A stretch of DNA of 64,000 bases from Struthio camelus (lineage: Eukaryota > Chordata > Aves > Struthioniformes > Struthionidae), in assembly GCF_040807025.1 (NCBI RefSeq), contig NC_090967.1, positions 2,912,001 through 2,976,000 on the forward strand, read 5' to 3'. A program made the position numbers and the translations under genes. Position 1 is the stretch's first letter. Each line of letters begins with the position of its first letter. Below are positions 23,080 to 36,700 of this stretch, in pieces. The notes beneath the pieces are model-generated. The model ran no database searches. It was not told where the DNA came from and was given only the letters and a program-made list of their open reading frames with translations.

Positions 23080-23390
23080 TGAGCTATCTTGAGGCCATCA
23101 TTGGTAACGCTTTTAGCTAGGCCTCAGCCCTTGATCTGGGGCCAACGATAGCGGAACACGACTGGCAAATGGGTGAAGGGTGTAAGTGATGCACAAATAT
23201 AACGGGGCAGCCAGATGCAGGACAGCAGCATGCTGGGAGCATGTTTCAGCAGCCACCGCCTGCGAGTGAGTTTATTAATGGCTCCGCGCAGGACTGTGGC
23301 AATTGAGTGGCAAGATTTGCTGATTAAACGGAAATTCAAAATCTCATTAATACCTCAAATAATATAGATCATCTCCAGCAAGATTTAAAC
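23080..23390. promoter_or_regulatory. Candidate conserved non-coding block
   Basis: Non-repetitive DNA with clustered TTTATTAATGGC, CAATTGAG, GATTAAACGG and CATTAATACC words between about 23,260 and 23,360, resembling a developmental enhancer. No open frame or transposon signature. Conservation is untested. Confidence 0.3.
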
Positions 23391-23964
23391 CAAGGTGGGG
23401 ACTGACAGACAAAATGGATGACAGATCTTAAAACATTTGGGGTTGTTAAAAAATAGCAAAGTCAAAAGGCAATGCAGATTCTCTTATGTTTAGAGATGGG
23501 GACAGAACGTTTTAAAAAGATGGGGCTCCCACTAAAACAAAGAACTAGTATTAAGAGCAAGAGACATTCACACAGAAATAGGATTTCAAGAATGACGTTA
23601 CTCTCTATGTCTTAACATATATATTCAGTTAGGGATATACACTGTTGCTCTCTTAAGTACTGGCAGCTTCTGCAGCTCAAGGCAGTCTGGAAATTATGTA
23701 AAGGGATACAATGCAATTGCTAGCTGCAAAGATGTGGAGCAAGTCAGATGCATGGCATCATATTGCCCTTTCCCAAACACACTATATGGTGTAAGACCTG
23801 AGCATACACTTGAAGGGGGCCGTAGTATAGTGCATTGATGAACAGTGTATAGAGGTCTAGGCTTGGAGCTAGGCAGTGAGCTCAGGGCTAGATGACTGAA
23901 AAGAGCATTTGTGAATTGTACAAATCTCAAAGCCTTTTCCAGTAGTGGGGAAACAGTATTACCA

Positions 23965-24060
23965 AGACCCTATTTCAGAGACAGTGAAATTAAGGCATGG
24001 AGAAGGCAGTGCTTTGCTTCAGGCTGGTTGAGCGGCTGAAGTAAGGACAGAGGTGCTGCA
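23965..24060 (-). repeat. Possible MIR-like SINE relic, reverse
   Basis: Reads like the reverse complement of the MIR central region, where GAAACTGAGGCACAGAGAGG is expected: here GTGAAATTAAGGCATGGAGA (23,984-24,003), followed by a poorly matching continuation. Highly diverged; the call rests on one conserved segment. Confidence 0.35.
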
Positions 24061-25964
24061 CAGCAGGAGCATGTGCAGCTGCCCACCACCTGGGTCAGCC
24101 CCAAAGGGTTAAACTTGAACAAGGCCATGGGCTGACACAGCTGGGGCTGAGCAGAGCTGCTTTGTCCCCAGGCCCCCCCTGCTGTGAGTACCAACTTTTG
24201 CCCCATCACTTAGGGATCAGCCATCGCCTTTTCCTTCACCTCGTTTTTCCTGGGGTTTAGCCTAAAAGCTCTGCACAGCAGGACTTTGTCTCACCAACAA
24301 AACAGTGGCCTACTTCCCCCCAGTATCATCTCCGAATATCGGAGGACATTGTGTTGTGACATTTTGAGTTTGGGGCAGGGGGGCAATTGCTAACTAGCCT
24401 CTATCCCTGGGAATCAGGGATGTCACCAGTGCCTCCCTACTTCGGGGAGGACACTTCACATGCTGCTGGTGCAATACCCCCATCAGCAGATCTCGACCCA
24501 CCATCCCGGCCATATCCTGTATTTCTGTGATTGCTACTTCCGCTTTTCTGTTCACAAACCCAAGGCAAACACACATATATAGGAATCACCAGCTCTGAGT
24601 GCTCTAGTTCCCTTTCAGGATCCAATTAAGCTTGTCAGCTCCTTCCCGTGCCAAGTGCTGCCTTGGCAGGCTGGGGGCCCTGAAAAATCAAGAGCCAGAA
24701 AATCCCTATGCAGGAACCTGCCAGCAGCCAGGAGGGAAAAGCAGGAGCTGGTTGTTAAAGAAGGTTTGCCAGGACTAGCCGCTGTTTCCTCATTTGCAGC
24801 ATGGCAAGGAAAAGCTTGACCAACATCGTGACAAAACGGAGGCAAAAGCAAATTGCAGCCTGCTCTGTTGCTTATGGCACAGCCAGGGTTCACACCCCAC
24901 CCCACCTCCTTCATTGCAGCTGTTGCTCCAAACACAGCTGAGCTTAAGTCGAGGCAAAAGAAGGGAGCAAGAAGAGCAGGGCCTGAAAAAAAAAGGTGCT
25001 GTTTGTCTGCTCTCCAGGTAGGAGGAGGATTGTGGTCTGATGTTGGCATTTATCCAGGGAGCCCCAAATATTTGGGGCACACAGGCTTGTCTTCCTCCCT
25101 CCCGATGGCACTGATGTGCTTGTGGGACTTGGTTTTCAGTAGAGGTCCGCATAGCGCTGCCTGGGCGCTGATGCATCAGTTTTAGCTGTCTACCACGGAC
25201 AAGCTCTGAGCTCGGGGCGGGGAAGGGGGAACGCAAAGCAGCAGAGACACCCAAGGGGGCAATACCTTGCACCAAAGCTGTCTTTAAGGGATGGAGAAGG
25301 CAGCGGTCACCCCAAGGACCATGCACAGTGTTGCCTGTGAGATGCTCGCCTGCCAACAGCAGTGGGGAGCTCCGGCCAGGTTTGGCACGCAGCAGGGAGG
25401 AGGCTCGGGCAGCTGCAAAGCGGAGAGCTGTGGTGAGGCCGGCTGCCGCCCTGCGTGGCATCCTGGCCACTGGGAAATTTCCCAAAGCGGATCCAGCTTG
25501 TGTGCAAGGGTTGGGTGCCATTTACAAATGAATCAGGAGCCGGGTCAGACGCAGGGCAGCTCCATCTCCCTGCTGGATTCCTCTGAAGAAGTTAACCCGC
25601 ACCAGGAGCTACTTCCCACAGAGAAATTCTTCTTTCTCCCCTCCCTGGATGCCTCTCTTGGTGGCAGCAGGGTTTTGCTTTCCTCTCCCCATGAGGGTTT
25701 TCCGGGCATTCCTTGGTGAGAGGAACACTGCAGCAAGAAGTGCGTAGGGTCATTTACACCTCCCCCTGCCCCCGGCCCCCAGTTCTCGCTCTTCCAGGAG
25801 ATGATGGTTTGGGGCTGCTCAGCCCCTCAGCAGTGACTGCAGCAAGAGAATGAATCTTATACAATATTTAAAAAAAGATAAATCTCTGCCCAGCCTCATC
25901 TTTCCTCCCCACTCCTGACCGCACACAAAGTGCCAGGACAGGGCTGCAGGGACAGAAGTTTTGA

Positions 25965-26130
25965 TTTTGCCATAGATTGCCAGGATGACCTTCCACAAGT
26001 CCTTCTCATCTCACTCTGTGCCTCAGTTTCCCCACGTGTAAAGTGGGAATGAAAGTGCTTACAGAGTATATCGAGAAACCTGTGCTGGGTTATTAAAGCC
26101 AATGAACCCCGTGACGCTTTGTAAAAGGCC
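25965..26130 (+). repeat. MIR / CORE-SINE relic
   Basis: Contains CTCTGTGCCTCAGTTTCCCC (26,014-26,033) followed by a GTGTAAAGTGGGAATGA segment, which is the diagnostic central part of the ancient MIR SINE family, preceded by a TGACCTTCCACAAGTCCTTC segment aligning to the MIR tRNA-proximal part. The 3' half is degraded. MIR-class SINEs predate the amniote radiation, so this is a very old insertion. Confidence 0.75.
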
Positions 26131-27995
26131 AAATCTTTAAGCTGCAAGATTAGCTCCAAAGAATGATGCCCCTTTGTGGGAAGTCACGCTACCCTTGGCC
26201 GATAAAGAGCAGGTAATGAGCAAACTCTCTCCATTAGGGATAAAATTGCAAATGTATTCGGAGCTGCTGACGGGTGATGGTATCAGGGGCTGACAGAGAT
26301 ATCAACGTGTCTGTCTCTACAGCCAGCAAAGGCTGCTCCGATTACAGAGCCTTAAAGAGCATCGGAGACAACGGCATTCGCTTGTCTGTCACAGGGCCGG
26401 GGAGCCCAGAAGAGAGTTGCAATTACCCCAGCGCCCGAGCGCAAGCGTCCTTTCCACACACGTGGCACTTGCAATTTGTCCATAGTTCTGGCTGTAATCC
26501 TTATTTCTTGCCCTCTTTGGAGGGTCCCATGTCTGCCGTGGGCCCAGGGTCCCTGTAGATAAATCACAGTCCTCAAGGACCAAGGGAAGAGTCTGTCCCA
26601 GTTTGGCTCCAATGTGTCACTTGACAAAGCGATGGGATTGATGCTGCAGCAGTTTGTGCTTCCGAAGTCCCTCTGGGATGGAGCGATCCCTTCCCTAGTC
26701 ATCTCCCAAATTGCAAAGGGATGAAAAGGTAAAGGAACAGTGGGATGGTTGGCATTTTTTTGCGTTTCTTCTCACTCTTCTGCAAAAAAGGGGGACTTCA
26801 ACACTTTAATAATAGGCCCCTGACATAGATCTGTGGATCGATCCCCTTCAGAGAAACTTTCATTCCTTTTTGGGGTCAAACTTCAGGCTTTTGACAACAT
26901 TTATAATGTGGAAGGTTTCACCGAGGTCTCACGCGGTCCCAAGACTCCAGCTCTGCCCTTAGTGAAACCCCTGTGACTCCATTGATTTCAGCTTGGTTTT
27001 TGCTCCAAACACCTGCATTATCCTGACACAAAGATAAATGCATCAGCTCTACAATCTTACTGGAAATCCAGGGAAATTTGTCTTTCCAAACCTAGAGAGA
27101 ATGGTTGTCAAACCTTAATATTCTAGGGAGAAATCCTTTACGGTCTCATACCATACTTCCCCATAAGCCACATGCACACCTGCATGCACACAAGCATACA
27201 AACACCGGGAGTGATGCACAACGGCATCCAGAAACAGGTGCTGGTGGAGATCTGATCTGTGTAAGGTCGAAACCAGAAAGGATTTGGTTTGTGGATTTGC
27301 TCCCATTTTTACCTGTCACCCTCCCACCTGCACCTATGTGATCCAAACCACTTCCCATGCTAGAGCAGATCCATCCTCACATTCCAGTCGTGGATGGGGA
27401 TCTCAGCTCTGTCGTCTCTCCCATGCCCAGCAGCAAAATGGGAAAGGACATGCCTCTGCCCACTAACTGGATTCTCTGGTTCAGGGGTTTTCAGCTTGAT
27501 TTAGGGCATTTTGTTCATTTTCTGGCATGCATTTGTGTTTAGATACTTATTGGTTTTGTGTGCATCGGCATTAGAGCTGGCCAGAATTGTGGCTGGCTCA
27601 AAAATTGGGCAAAAAATGCTGATTTAGCCAGGCAAAAAAATTGCAAATTTGTGCTCTTTGCACCTAACCAGGAAAAAAAAGAAATTGAAAAAAGTCACCC
27701 AAATCAGTGCTTTTATTTGAAACAAGGTTGATTTCCAAGCTGCTTTCTTTTACCAAAAATTTGAAAACATCTCTGCAAAGCTGAAACAACCTTTTCCACC
27801 CAAACCTGATTATTCCCAGCAATTCAGCTGGCGTGAATACATTTAAGAAAAAAAAAAAGATTATTTGCTTCTATTTTTGGAGCCGTCACCAAACGGGAGA
27901 TGGGTCATTCTCAGGGTGTTAATCTGCATGTGTTTGACTTGGAAGGATGAGGGCTGTATTTCCACATACAGGGCTGTCCATCAGCCTTGTTGTGC

Positions 27996-28066
27996 ATGTG
28001 TGGTTATGTGTGCGTGTGTGTGTGTGTGGGTGTGTGTGTGTGGGTGTGTGTGTGTGTGTGTGTGTA
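27996..28066. repeat. (TG)n microsatellite with GGG interruptions
   Basis: About 70 bp of TG dinucleotides interrupted by TGGGTG units at about 28,027-28,031 and 28,041-28,045. Alternating purine-pyrimidine tract. Confidence 0.9.
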
Positions 28067-28429
28067 GCTGGTGGATCAACTCACACGACAGGACGACTGT
28101 TAGTATGTTCGTGTCCGTACTGCAGGTTGTTCAGAGATGAAGGGAGATTTTTAAAGAGGATGTTTCATCCACGCAGTTAAGACCTGAGCTGGCTTAGCTG
28201 AGCCATTTCCAGCATCGTGGCATTTTGTTCCTCAGGATGTAGTTGATGGTCTTAAAAAAATAATAGCTAATTCTCTAAGGAGAGGGGTGGGATAAGAGGA
28301 AAAGCCTCCCCTGTTTGCAAGCCAGGGCAGGGCAGAGCGCAATACCCCAGCCAACGCCGGCCCTGGCTCTGCCAGCAGCTGCAGTCCTGAGGTTGCAGGA
28401 AGGAGGAATATCAGCCCTGTTTTTCACAC

Positions 28430-28520
28430 TAGAAGATGCTGCTTAATCAATATAGGCAGAGCTGAGATCTTCAATCATGTGTTTTGCATTATAAGCACTG
28501 TCATATCTCCTGGAAAAGGG
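28430..28520. promoter_or_regulatory. Candidate ONECUT-type binding site
   Basis: TTAATCAATATAGG (28,443-28,456) matches the ONECUT core ATCAATA well, followed by TTCAATCATG and a GCATTATAAGC word in non-repetitive DNA. A single-site inference. Confidence 0.25.
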
Positions 28521-29002
28521 ATCTCTGGAGGAACATTTTCTAAATCTGGGGCTGCAGATTTCCCCCTCGCTCTCCTGTTCAAGGATTTTTCTAATAACAT
28601 TTTATATAGGTTTTATACACTCTCTTTGATGGCATTTTAATTCCAGCTGGCTACTCTTACCTTTATGCTTTTGCTTCTTACATGCCAAAATCAAGCAATA
28701 GATTGCTTTATATCTCAAATGAGAGACATCAACTGGCAGTGCTGGGAGCTGGCTGGTGGGAAGTGCTGGGAGTCAGGGTTTGGGTCCACAGCTTCGCAGG
28801 CTGGTATCTCAGGTACCCAAAAAGAATAAAATGGTCACTCAGTTTCTTCAGAGAAATGTTACCCTTTATTTTATTTTTTCTATAAAAATGGGAGAAAAGG
28901 GACATGAAGGAAGAGGGTGATATACAAACAGTGAAAGCAAAGAGAAAGTGCTTGTTGGCTGCTTTCAGCTGAGGCTTTGATACAGCTGCAATACATATCC
29001 GG

Positions 29003-29325
29003 GTGATTTTTTTTCTCTTCTCTTTTCTTCACTTTGCTTGTCTTTTTTTCTTTTCCTTTTCATTTTTTCCTTTTCTCCTTTTTTCCCTTTTTTCCTTTTT
29101 CTTTCTTTTTCTTCTTTTTCTTTTTCTTTTTCTTTTTCTTTTTCTTTTTCTTTTTCTTTTTCTTTTTCTTTTTCTTTTTCTTGTTTTTCTTTTCTTTTCT
29201 CTCTTTGCTTTTCTTTTCTTTTCTTCCTTTGCTTTGCTTTTTCTTATTTCTATTTCTATTTCTATTTCTATTTCTATTTCTATTTCTATTTCTATTTCTA
29301 TTTCTATTTCTATTTCTATTTTGCT
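29003..29325 (+). repeat. (CTTTTT)n and (ATTTCT)n hexamer arrays
   Basis: A second sense-strand pyrimidine-rich block in the intron. About 12 CTTTTT units lie at about 29,110-29,182, then degenerate TTTTC-type DNA, then about 12 perfect ATTTCT units at 29,247-29,322. The open frames here are artefacts. Confidence 0.95.
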
Positions 29326-31969
29326 TTCTTTCATGGAATATTTTGCTCAAAAGATAATTTTTTTCCAGAAAAAAACTAAATTTGGCCATGGAAATAATTT
29401 CATCTGACCAAAAAAATTGCTCAGCTACATGCACCGAGCCATGAGTTTATGTTATTCACCCCCAGCTTTGGGGAGGGGGAGGAACGGGGACAGTAGAGCT
29501 CTGACCGAGGGAATAATCCCAATCCGATGGGAATACACAGGCAATAACATCAGTCTCTCCTGTGCTCCCACCTCGACCCCAGCTCCCAGGCACATACAAG
29601 CCTGTCCAAAGAGAAATTCCCACTTCCAGAAGCCCCTTGCCTTTGCCTCCCTCTTCACAAATCTTACACCCAGCCAGTCACGTAGCGATCAAACTGATGT
29701 GCCAGCAATATCCAACACGTAGTTAAAGCTACTCGTGGGAGTTTCAATAAAATCGACAGGGCAGAATCAATGGTCTGCACCAGCTCTTCCCTGCCCCCAT
29801 CGAGCCCTCCCCAGCACACGCGGCACGAAGCCGGGGAGGGGAGGGGGCAGGAAAAATATCCAGGCCTGCGAAATGCAGGCTGTGGGAGAGGGGGCCGGGC
29901 AGAGATCTGATTACAAATCTATCACATACTTCCCATGATTAATTGCTTCTTTACCAGAAGCAACAGCTCTGCATGGGGGTCATTTTTAAAGGTAACATCG
30001 GGTTGGAAGTTTTCTTTCGGCACCGCGTTTGCGTCCAGATGCAAGCGCGGGCAGGTGCAAAGACACGTCCACGGGCGAGGGAGCGGCTGGGAACATGGAG
30101 GCGAGCAGGAAATGGGAGCGGAGGTACCGAGCAGGCAAGAGCGCGGTAGAGAAAGCGCTCCTGGCTGTGGCCGCTCCCGTCACGGGGAGCAAATCGCAGC
30201 GGTTGCTCTAGGCCACCACCTGCACATGCAGCACCAAGTCATGATGCTGAGTCGAATGCGCAACTCTCCCAGACTGCCGTGCTCTTACTGAGCAAGATAC
30301 AGCCATTTACAAAGGTTTTCCCAAACAAAGTTCCCCATGCCCAGTAAAGAGACGTGGGAACTGGTTGCATGAGCCCCCTGCGTTGCCCTCCTCGGTGCAA
30401 AGGCTGCATTCATGGCCAACCCCAGGCCCGCACAGGGATGTTGCACTGGTCTCCGTCTGGGAGGACATCTCCAGATTGGGGACCTTGGACACTGTGAGGG
30501 GCCCAGGGCGTTGCGTTAGGATGGGAGGAGTCCAAGGTCGTGTTCATAGGCAATCTGGGTTGCAGGCTGTGGTTGTGATAAACGCCCAGGACAAACATCT
30601 TGGCGGGGCAGGAAAGACTGGCCCGGACCTAGGGAAGGCAAAGGAAGTTGGAAGGAGGCACCACTGTAGACAAGCTCTGCTGAATCTCCTGGGGGCAATG
30701 GGAACAGTTACAGTCACCTCCTCATGAAACCATCTCCCTTCCTCCTCAAGTACTTCTGATTTTTGGGATCCTGTTTTTTTTTTTTTTTAAGGCATTTAAG
30801 AGAGCAAAAGACCTTTTCCTCAGGACATTTTTGTCCCTTTGCGACTGAGTTTGAAAAGGGCAGAAAGCAAAAACCTATGTGGGAACAGAGGGCAGTTTGG
30901 ATGGAGAAGTGTGATACTGGGCTCTGTTCTGGCTGGTTGCTCCCCGCCATGGCTGGAGATGCACTTTTTGGCAGTCTCCATGTAGCCCCATCATGTGAAG
31001 GGCCCCTCTCGAACTGCCTGCAAGCGCATGGGACTCCAGGACCGCAGACTGGCCAGGCTCCCGTTGGCACACCACCGCCTGGCAGGACAGCGGGTCCCAT
31101 TTGCACGAGGCAGGGAGAAGGATCTGCCCTCTGAAACGCTAACCAAGACCGGCTGGTTTGTGACCACAGGTCGATGCTGAACCACAGCTAATTGTGATTG
31201 CTTTTGTAGCTGGAGGCTCCAGTCCAGCCCAGAGAGCCCATGACAGGAGCAAAGGTGACAACAGGCATTTCATGGCTGAACTCCAAGCTGGGTAATTGCT
31301 TGAAGCTCATTCAAAAAGCAGGAACGAGATTTGTCTTTGCTTCTCACCTGAAAGTCTCCAAGCGCTGCTCTGTGTGGTCAGACAGCCCCTTCCTCCCACG
31401 CCAGTGGGGACCGCAAAACCGCTTCCAACATGGGGAGCTCCTGGCAGGATTGCAGACCCAGCCAGGGCTGGGCTAACTCTGCTTCCACCAAAGTCAGTGG
31501 TGAAACTCTGCTCTCGCTAAGTCAGGGCTAAAGCTGGTGTTAACTTGAAAGGGATAGTGAAGCGACTGTGCACGCTGAATCGGCACAAGACCATCCCGAG
31601 TAAAATATTGCTCCATTTCAGTCGAGGCGTACTTGTCACTGACTTGAAAAAAAGACCCAGCTTTCACTTTTTAGGTTTAACTTACAACACATTCAGATGA
31701 AGGCTGTTATTCAGAGGATGGATTTTTTTTCTAGGTTAGGTGTGTGTGTGTGGGGGGGGGTCTCGTTCCCTGCAAAGTGTGTGTGTGTGTCTGCCTCCAC
31801 TTCTCCTTGGAGGTGCTCCGCTCAAATTAAAACATCATCCATTATAGCACCAGCACCGTGTAATCCCTCGCAGATCAGTGCAATTACTCCGTGAAATATC
31901 TTGGGAGCTGAACTAATAACGTCAAAGCGGTGTATTAAGAGTCACTAGCTTAGAGCTTGTCTCACCTGC

Positions 31970-33770
31970 AGCGGCTCACGGCAAACTTGTCCTGCCCTCT
32001 GAGCATCTCTTCGTTTTTCAGGTGAAACGCGCATATTTTCCAAACTGGAGGCAGAGATGTGTTCGTCAGCACCGGCCGAGGACTCGGCCCGGCGCGACAC
32101 CGAGCTGTTCCCTTCTCTCCCACCCCAGCTGTGACATTAACGGAGGTGGCCCCAAAACACGCGAGGCAAAATCGGGACTTGAGAACGATCCCCTGGCCGA
32201 GGACGGCCGGCCCCCGCAGGCCCTCGCTCGCTCAGCCCGTGGCGGTTGGTACTGCGGCTGCCGGCTCCCCGTCCCCCGGCGCCGCCTGGATCCAGGAGGC
32301 CCCCGTGGGCTCTGCTGGCCGCCCACAGCGCAGCGGCCCATTAATTTTTCATGCTGTTCGTTTAATTACGAGTGATTATTTCGCACCCCGCGTATACGTG
32401 CACGGGGAGCAGGGTTGGCAGCCCCGAGGCGTCCCTCGGGGCAAACCCTGGCAGGGCTTTGCTTTCCCGGGGCGGGGGTTTGGCACAGGATGTTTCTTCG
32501 GGGATCCGGCCGCCGGTGGGTCTGTGGGGCCATTCCCTTGGCTGCCCGGGGCTGGCAGGTCCCCCCATCCCCCTGTAGGGTGGCGCACCCGGGGGCAGGG
32601 GGCAGCGCTGCGGGGACCCGTCGTGGCCACCACGGTCCAGTGAGGAGGCCATGGCGTGTGGGGTGGCAACGGGACCGTGTGAGGAGAGGTGATGGTGTGT
32701 GGGCCAGCCATGGAAGGCGATGCGTGTGGGGTGGCATGAGGTGAGGTGACAGTATGTGGGGCAGCTGTGGGGCACTGTGCGGGGCAGCCACAGGGCAGCC
32801 ATCAGCGTGACCCTAGCCCCCACAAGTCCCATTCTCCTGGCTCCCGGAGGTGTGCGAAGACTTCCCCCCCCTCAGGGAAGCAGGTGGACTCGCCCAGCCA
32901 TCGCCTTGTGTGGGGGGGCAGGTGGAATGTTCCATCGCTCTAAGTGTGTGTGGGGGGGTCCGAGCTGAAATGTTCCATTCCTCCTTTGGCTAGAGGGAGG
33001 CGCTGGAATGTGCCATTCCTCGCAGCTGGCAGGGGCACAGCTGGGGCCACCCACCGCCTCTGCAGGGGCGGCCCCGGACGCGCCTCACCCCTCTCCGCCG
33101 CGGGGAGGTGCCTGCGGGGCGAGGGGCAGGGCTGGGCGCCCGGACTGTCCCACTGTAGCTCGGGCCGCGGGGGGGGGGGGGGGGCCTCCAGGAATACTCC
33201 CCTCCGTCCGCGGGGGGGCGCCAGCGGGGCGAGGGACGGCCCATCCTGTCTCCTGCGGGGGGGGGAGCGGAACAATCCATTCCCCGCCGACCGGGGGTGG
33301 GCACGCGGACGGAACCATTCTGCCAAGATGGCTGCCAGGCGTTGGGGAGGGGGCACCACCAGGCCTTCCCGGGGAAATGGCCGCCACAGGCCAGCCGTGC
33401 AGTTAAGGCCCCCGAGCCATGGCGTCCCAGACCCCGCCACCCTCGCGTGCCACCCCAGGGGCAGGCACACATGCTCCGTGGTGAGAGGGCCCTCAGCCCT
33501 GCTGCGGCACCGGCCGACAGGCGGAGCGCGCCCGGCTTTGTCTGAAATGCAGCCCATCGGCGCAGCCCTGCCTTCAGGCATGAGGCGCCGGCCTGTCCCC
33601 TGTTTCCCTGCTGTGGAGACGCGCACACCTGGCCCCGGCGGCACACAACGCTCAGCTCTGCTGCGGCTCTCGCCTCCCACCCACGGGCTGTCCAGCTGCC
33701 CCTGCTCCTCTCCCAACACCCCAGCTGCTGAAGGGGCGGCCGGATCCTGCTGTCAGCACTGAAGGAAGCC
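31970..33770. other. CpG-rich block inside the intron
   Basis: CpG-dense DNA (densest at about 33,030-33,560) about 20 kb from the promoter island. It contains a 16-G run at 33,169-33,184, a YY1-type CCAAGATGGC (33,323-33,332), and repeated palindromic GGAATGTTCCATTCC-like units at 32,923, 32,967, 33,005 and 33,269. The region at 32,600-32,790 is a degenerate GTGTGGGG-type minisatellite. It could be an internal promoter or an eroded repeat field. Long open frames on both strands are attributed to composition. Confidence 0.45.
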
Positions 33771-36700
33771 TCCTCAGTGCATTACCTTGCAGTGACCCAC
33801 TTGGGTGCGTTCCACTGTGCTGGCAGCTGCTGCACAACATGACCAGCCTTTTGTCAGGTATAAATAACCAAGTGGAATTTCATTATGCTCAGAGCCAGGC
33901 TGCCCCAGCCTTCGAGGTCTCGTAGCGGGCTCGAAATCCCGTTTGGAGAGCTGGGGGCCGGACACTTCCTTTTCAGAGCAGGGCTGACCTGCAGGAGATG
34001 CTCAGCAGGGACCGTATCGCCGTGGTAAGATGGGATCTGGCCTGATTCTGATCCTGCTGAGCACTGGGAGGATCAAGAGAAGCGCTTGGATCTGAGACCT
34101 CCCTCATGCAATGCTAAGGGATAACCCGAGAGCAGTAATAGCAGCCAATATCTGTCGTGTGATGCTGAGGTACCACACACACACAGCCAGTGCTTCACAC
34201 ACCATCTTTGCTTGCCCGCAGGAGCCACGGCTGCACTGCGATTGGAACCTCATATCTGGTTTCTGAGGGCCACGAACCCTGGCAAAGCAAAGCCACTTAA
34301 ATGCCCAAGTCAAGCGGATTACAGATTTTCCTATTTTTTTTTACAGCACTGCAGTGCAAGAAAGCCAGCAGCCATTTGAGAATTGACTCAGCCAAACCCT
34401 AAGGGAGCTTCCCATCTTACACCCGATAAATCCACCTGAGACCAGATCTAATCAGGAAACACAGAAAGCCATCTCTTTTTTTCCCACTATTTTTCTCCTC
34501 TCTCTTCTCAAGCAAATGTTCCTTGGCTGATAACTGCTCTGGGCCCTCTTTGGATGCCTGCTCTCTACCGAGAGCAGCTCAGGAGGAACGTGCACTTTGA
34601 TGAAATATGCTTCATTGATTCCTGAATGTGTTTATTGTTCCCACTCTTAAGAGCCAGATCTTGGAGCCACTGAAGCCAGCGGGAGTTTGGCAGGAGGAGC
34701 CTGATGGGAATGTACTGATGATGGGAACAAGGGTGTTGATAATCACTTAGCAGTAGCCCCAGTTGATGCCAATGGGAGATCCTTGCTGTTCCTTCTCTGC
34801 ACGGCACAGAGCAAGCACAAGCAGCCTGGCTGGGCTAGACTTCCCTGGCTCTTCTCCAGTGCAGCCCCAAGCACGGCCCCATGTATCAGCTGCCACAGCC
34901 CTTGCTCTGCAGAGACCGCAGGAGTGCCTGGGCCCAGGGCTTGTGCCCTCCCCATGGGGTCCGTGGTGCAGGGTCTGGGCAACCCCTTACCCCATCACAG
35001 AGGCCGGGAGCCCCTGAATGGTGGGCCAAGACTGCTGTCATCCAGATGGATCTGGTGGATGGAAGAGAAGTTGCATCCTGGCATAGCTCATGGCCCAGCA
35101 CGGGGCAGGAGGAGGTAGGATGCGTCCCAGATCTGGCATGATGGACAGGAGGAGCCGACCAACACCTCTGTTTGATGCAGCCTAATACTGGGACCCTGGG
35201 CAAGAGGGTCCAGCTTTAGCCAAGGATACTGTCATTTACTTACTATCTGAAGTCAGCTTGTTCCCACCCCCCGCCCATCCTCTGCAGGACCCACAGCTGA
35301 ACTGCTGCCAACAGCCCCAAGGAGACGTCCTTGCTGAGCATGAACAAACTCGGCTGCAGGGGCAGAAGGCCACAGCCCAATGGAGACACAAGCTTTCTTT
35401 CCAAGCTTGTGTCACAGCACAGGGTATTTTTGATGCCCACTTCAAACCCCATGATCACAGAGAGGATGGGGGACAGAGTAGCAGGTTGCCGATGTCCGGA
35501 CTTGCCTCCCCATGCTGTCACCGGTGGTCCTTGGCTCCCGCCAGCCAGGAGACACAGCAGGAACCGAAAATGCCATTTGGGAGGAAGAGAAACACTCTGT
35601 AAAAGGATGTCACTTGCCCCAAATTCCTGGGGAGAAACTCCAAGGGTGAAACCTCCTTGTCCAGCATTACTTGCTTCTCCCTAACATTATAGCCTAAAGG
35701 CAAAATCAAATGCTGAACTCCCTTTCCCCTCCTGGACTCTGCAACTGGGGCTTGCATGCACCGAAGCTGAGCGCAAACCTGTGTCGCCATCTCCAAGGGA
35801 AACCTTTGTCAAGGGTTCATGGGTTTCCAGCCATTTCCCCATAGCCTTTCCCTGGGGCCTCCCTTGCTTCTGGAAGGCAATGACCTTCCCCCACCACCTG
35901 CCCTGAGTATCTCTGCGGTCCCTCCCAGCGCCGCCGGCCACAGCCTGCTGCACTGCCTGACTCCAGCACTTCATTAGCACTAATTTGCTCTCATCACTCT
36001 AAGTGGCAATGACTAGGGAGAAAAGTAAGAAGAGCTCAGCCGGCAGAGGAGTCCCAGGGCACCTGTGCCCAACCCTGCCTCAAACCAGGCAGCTGGTCCA
36101 GTCCCAGGCCATGCTAACAGCATGAGCACTGAGGAAGTCATGACTGCAGTGGTCTCCACTGAGATCCACCCTCTGGGTGCCTGGTTCAGAGGCAGCAGCT
36201 GATCCCTGTCCAAAAGGCCTGGGAAGGGAGGAAATGGGGACAAACAGGACAGGCGATTTTGCCACTGAGTAGGGGGATGGCAGAGCAGGGGGGCTGAGTA
36301 TACTTGGTCCTGGGGAGAGCTGAGCACGGGAACCAGATCTCCCTTTACAAGAGTCTCCAGGCTGTGCTACAAAGCAGAGTGAAAATCAAACCTCTGCACA
36401 AAGGAGGTGCTTTACTAGCAAAAACAGATTTTCAGGTCAACTGAAACCATTTCCTGTTGTGTCCGGAAGATGCAGCCAGCTCAGCCCAGGACTGTCTCTG
36501 GCAGTGCTGGTAGCAGATACCCAGAAAGAACAACTATAAAAACAGGGCAAACATGGAGAGATGGTGCCAAGCACACCTGCACGCTTCACTGTTTGTTGTG
36601 TTCCTTCTCCTGCTCTCAGAGGTCAGACAAACTCACCTGCTTTAGCATCAGGAAAAACTGAAAATATCACACCATTAAAAAACATGTAAAGCTTGAAAAG

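Noticed and set aside
24790-25521. 243-codon minus-strand frame
   Set aside because: No recognisable family or motif, not flanked by an obvious gene structure, inside the ONECUT3 intron.
31741-31790. TG/G-rich stretch as a possible minisatellite
   Set aside because: Only short TG runs around a G9 run. Too short to call.
32944-33762. 272-codon plus frame and 259-codon minus frame
   Set aside because: Mutually overlapping frames in CpG-rich DNA with a G16 run; no domain.
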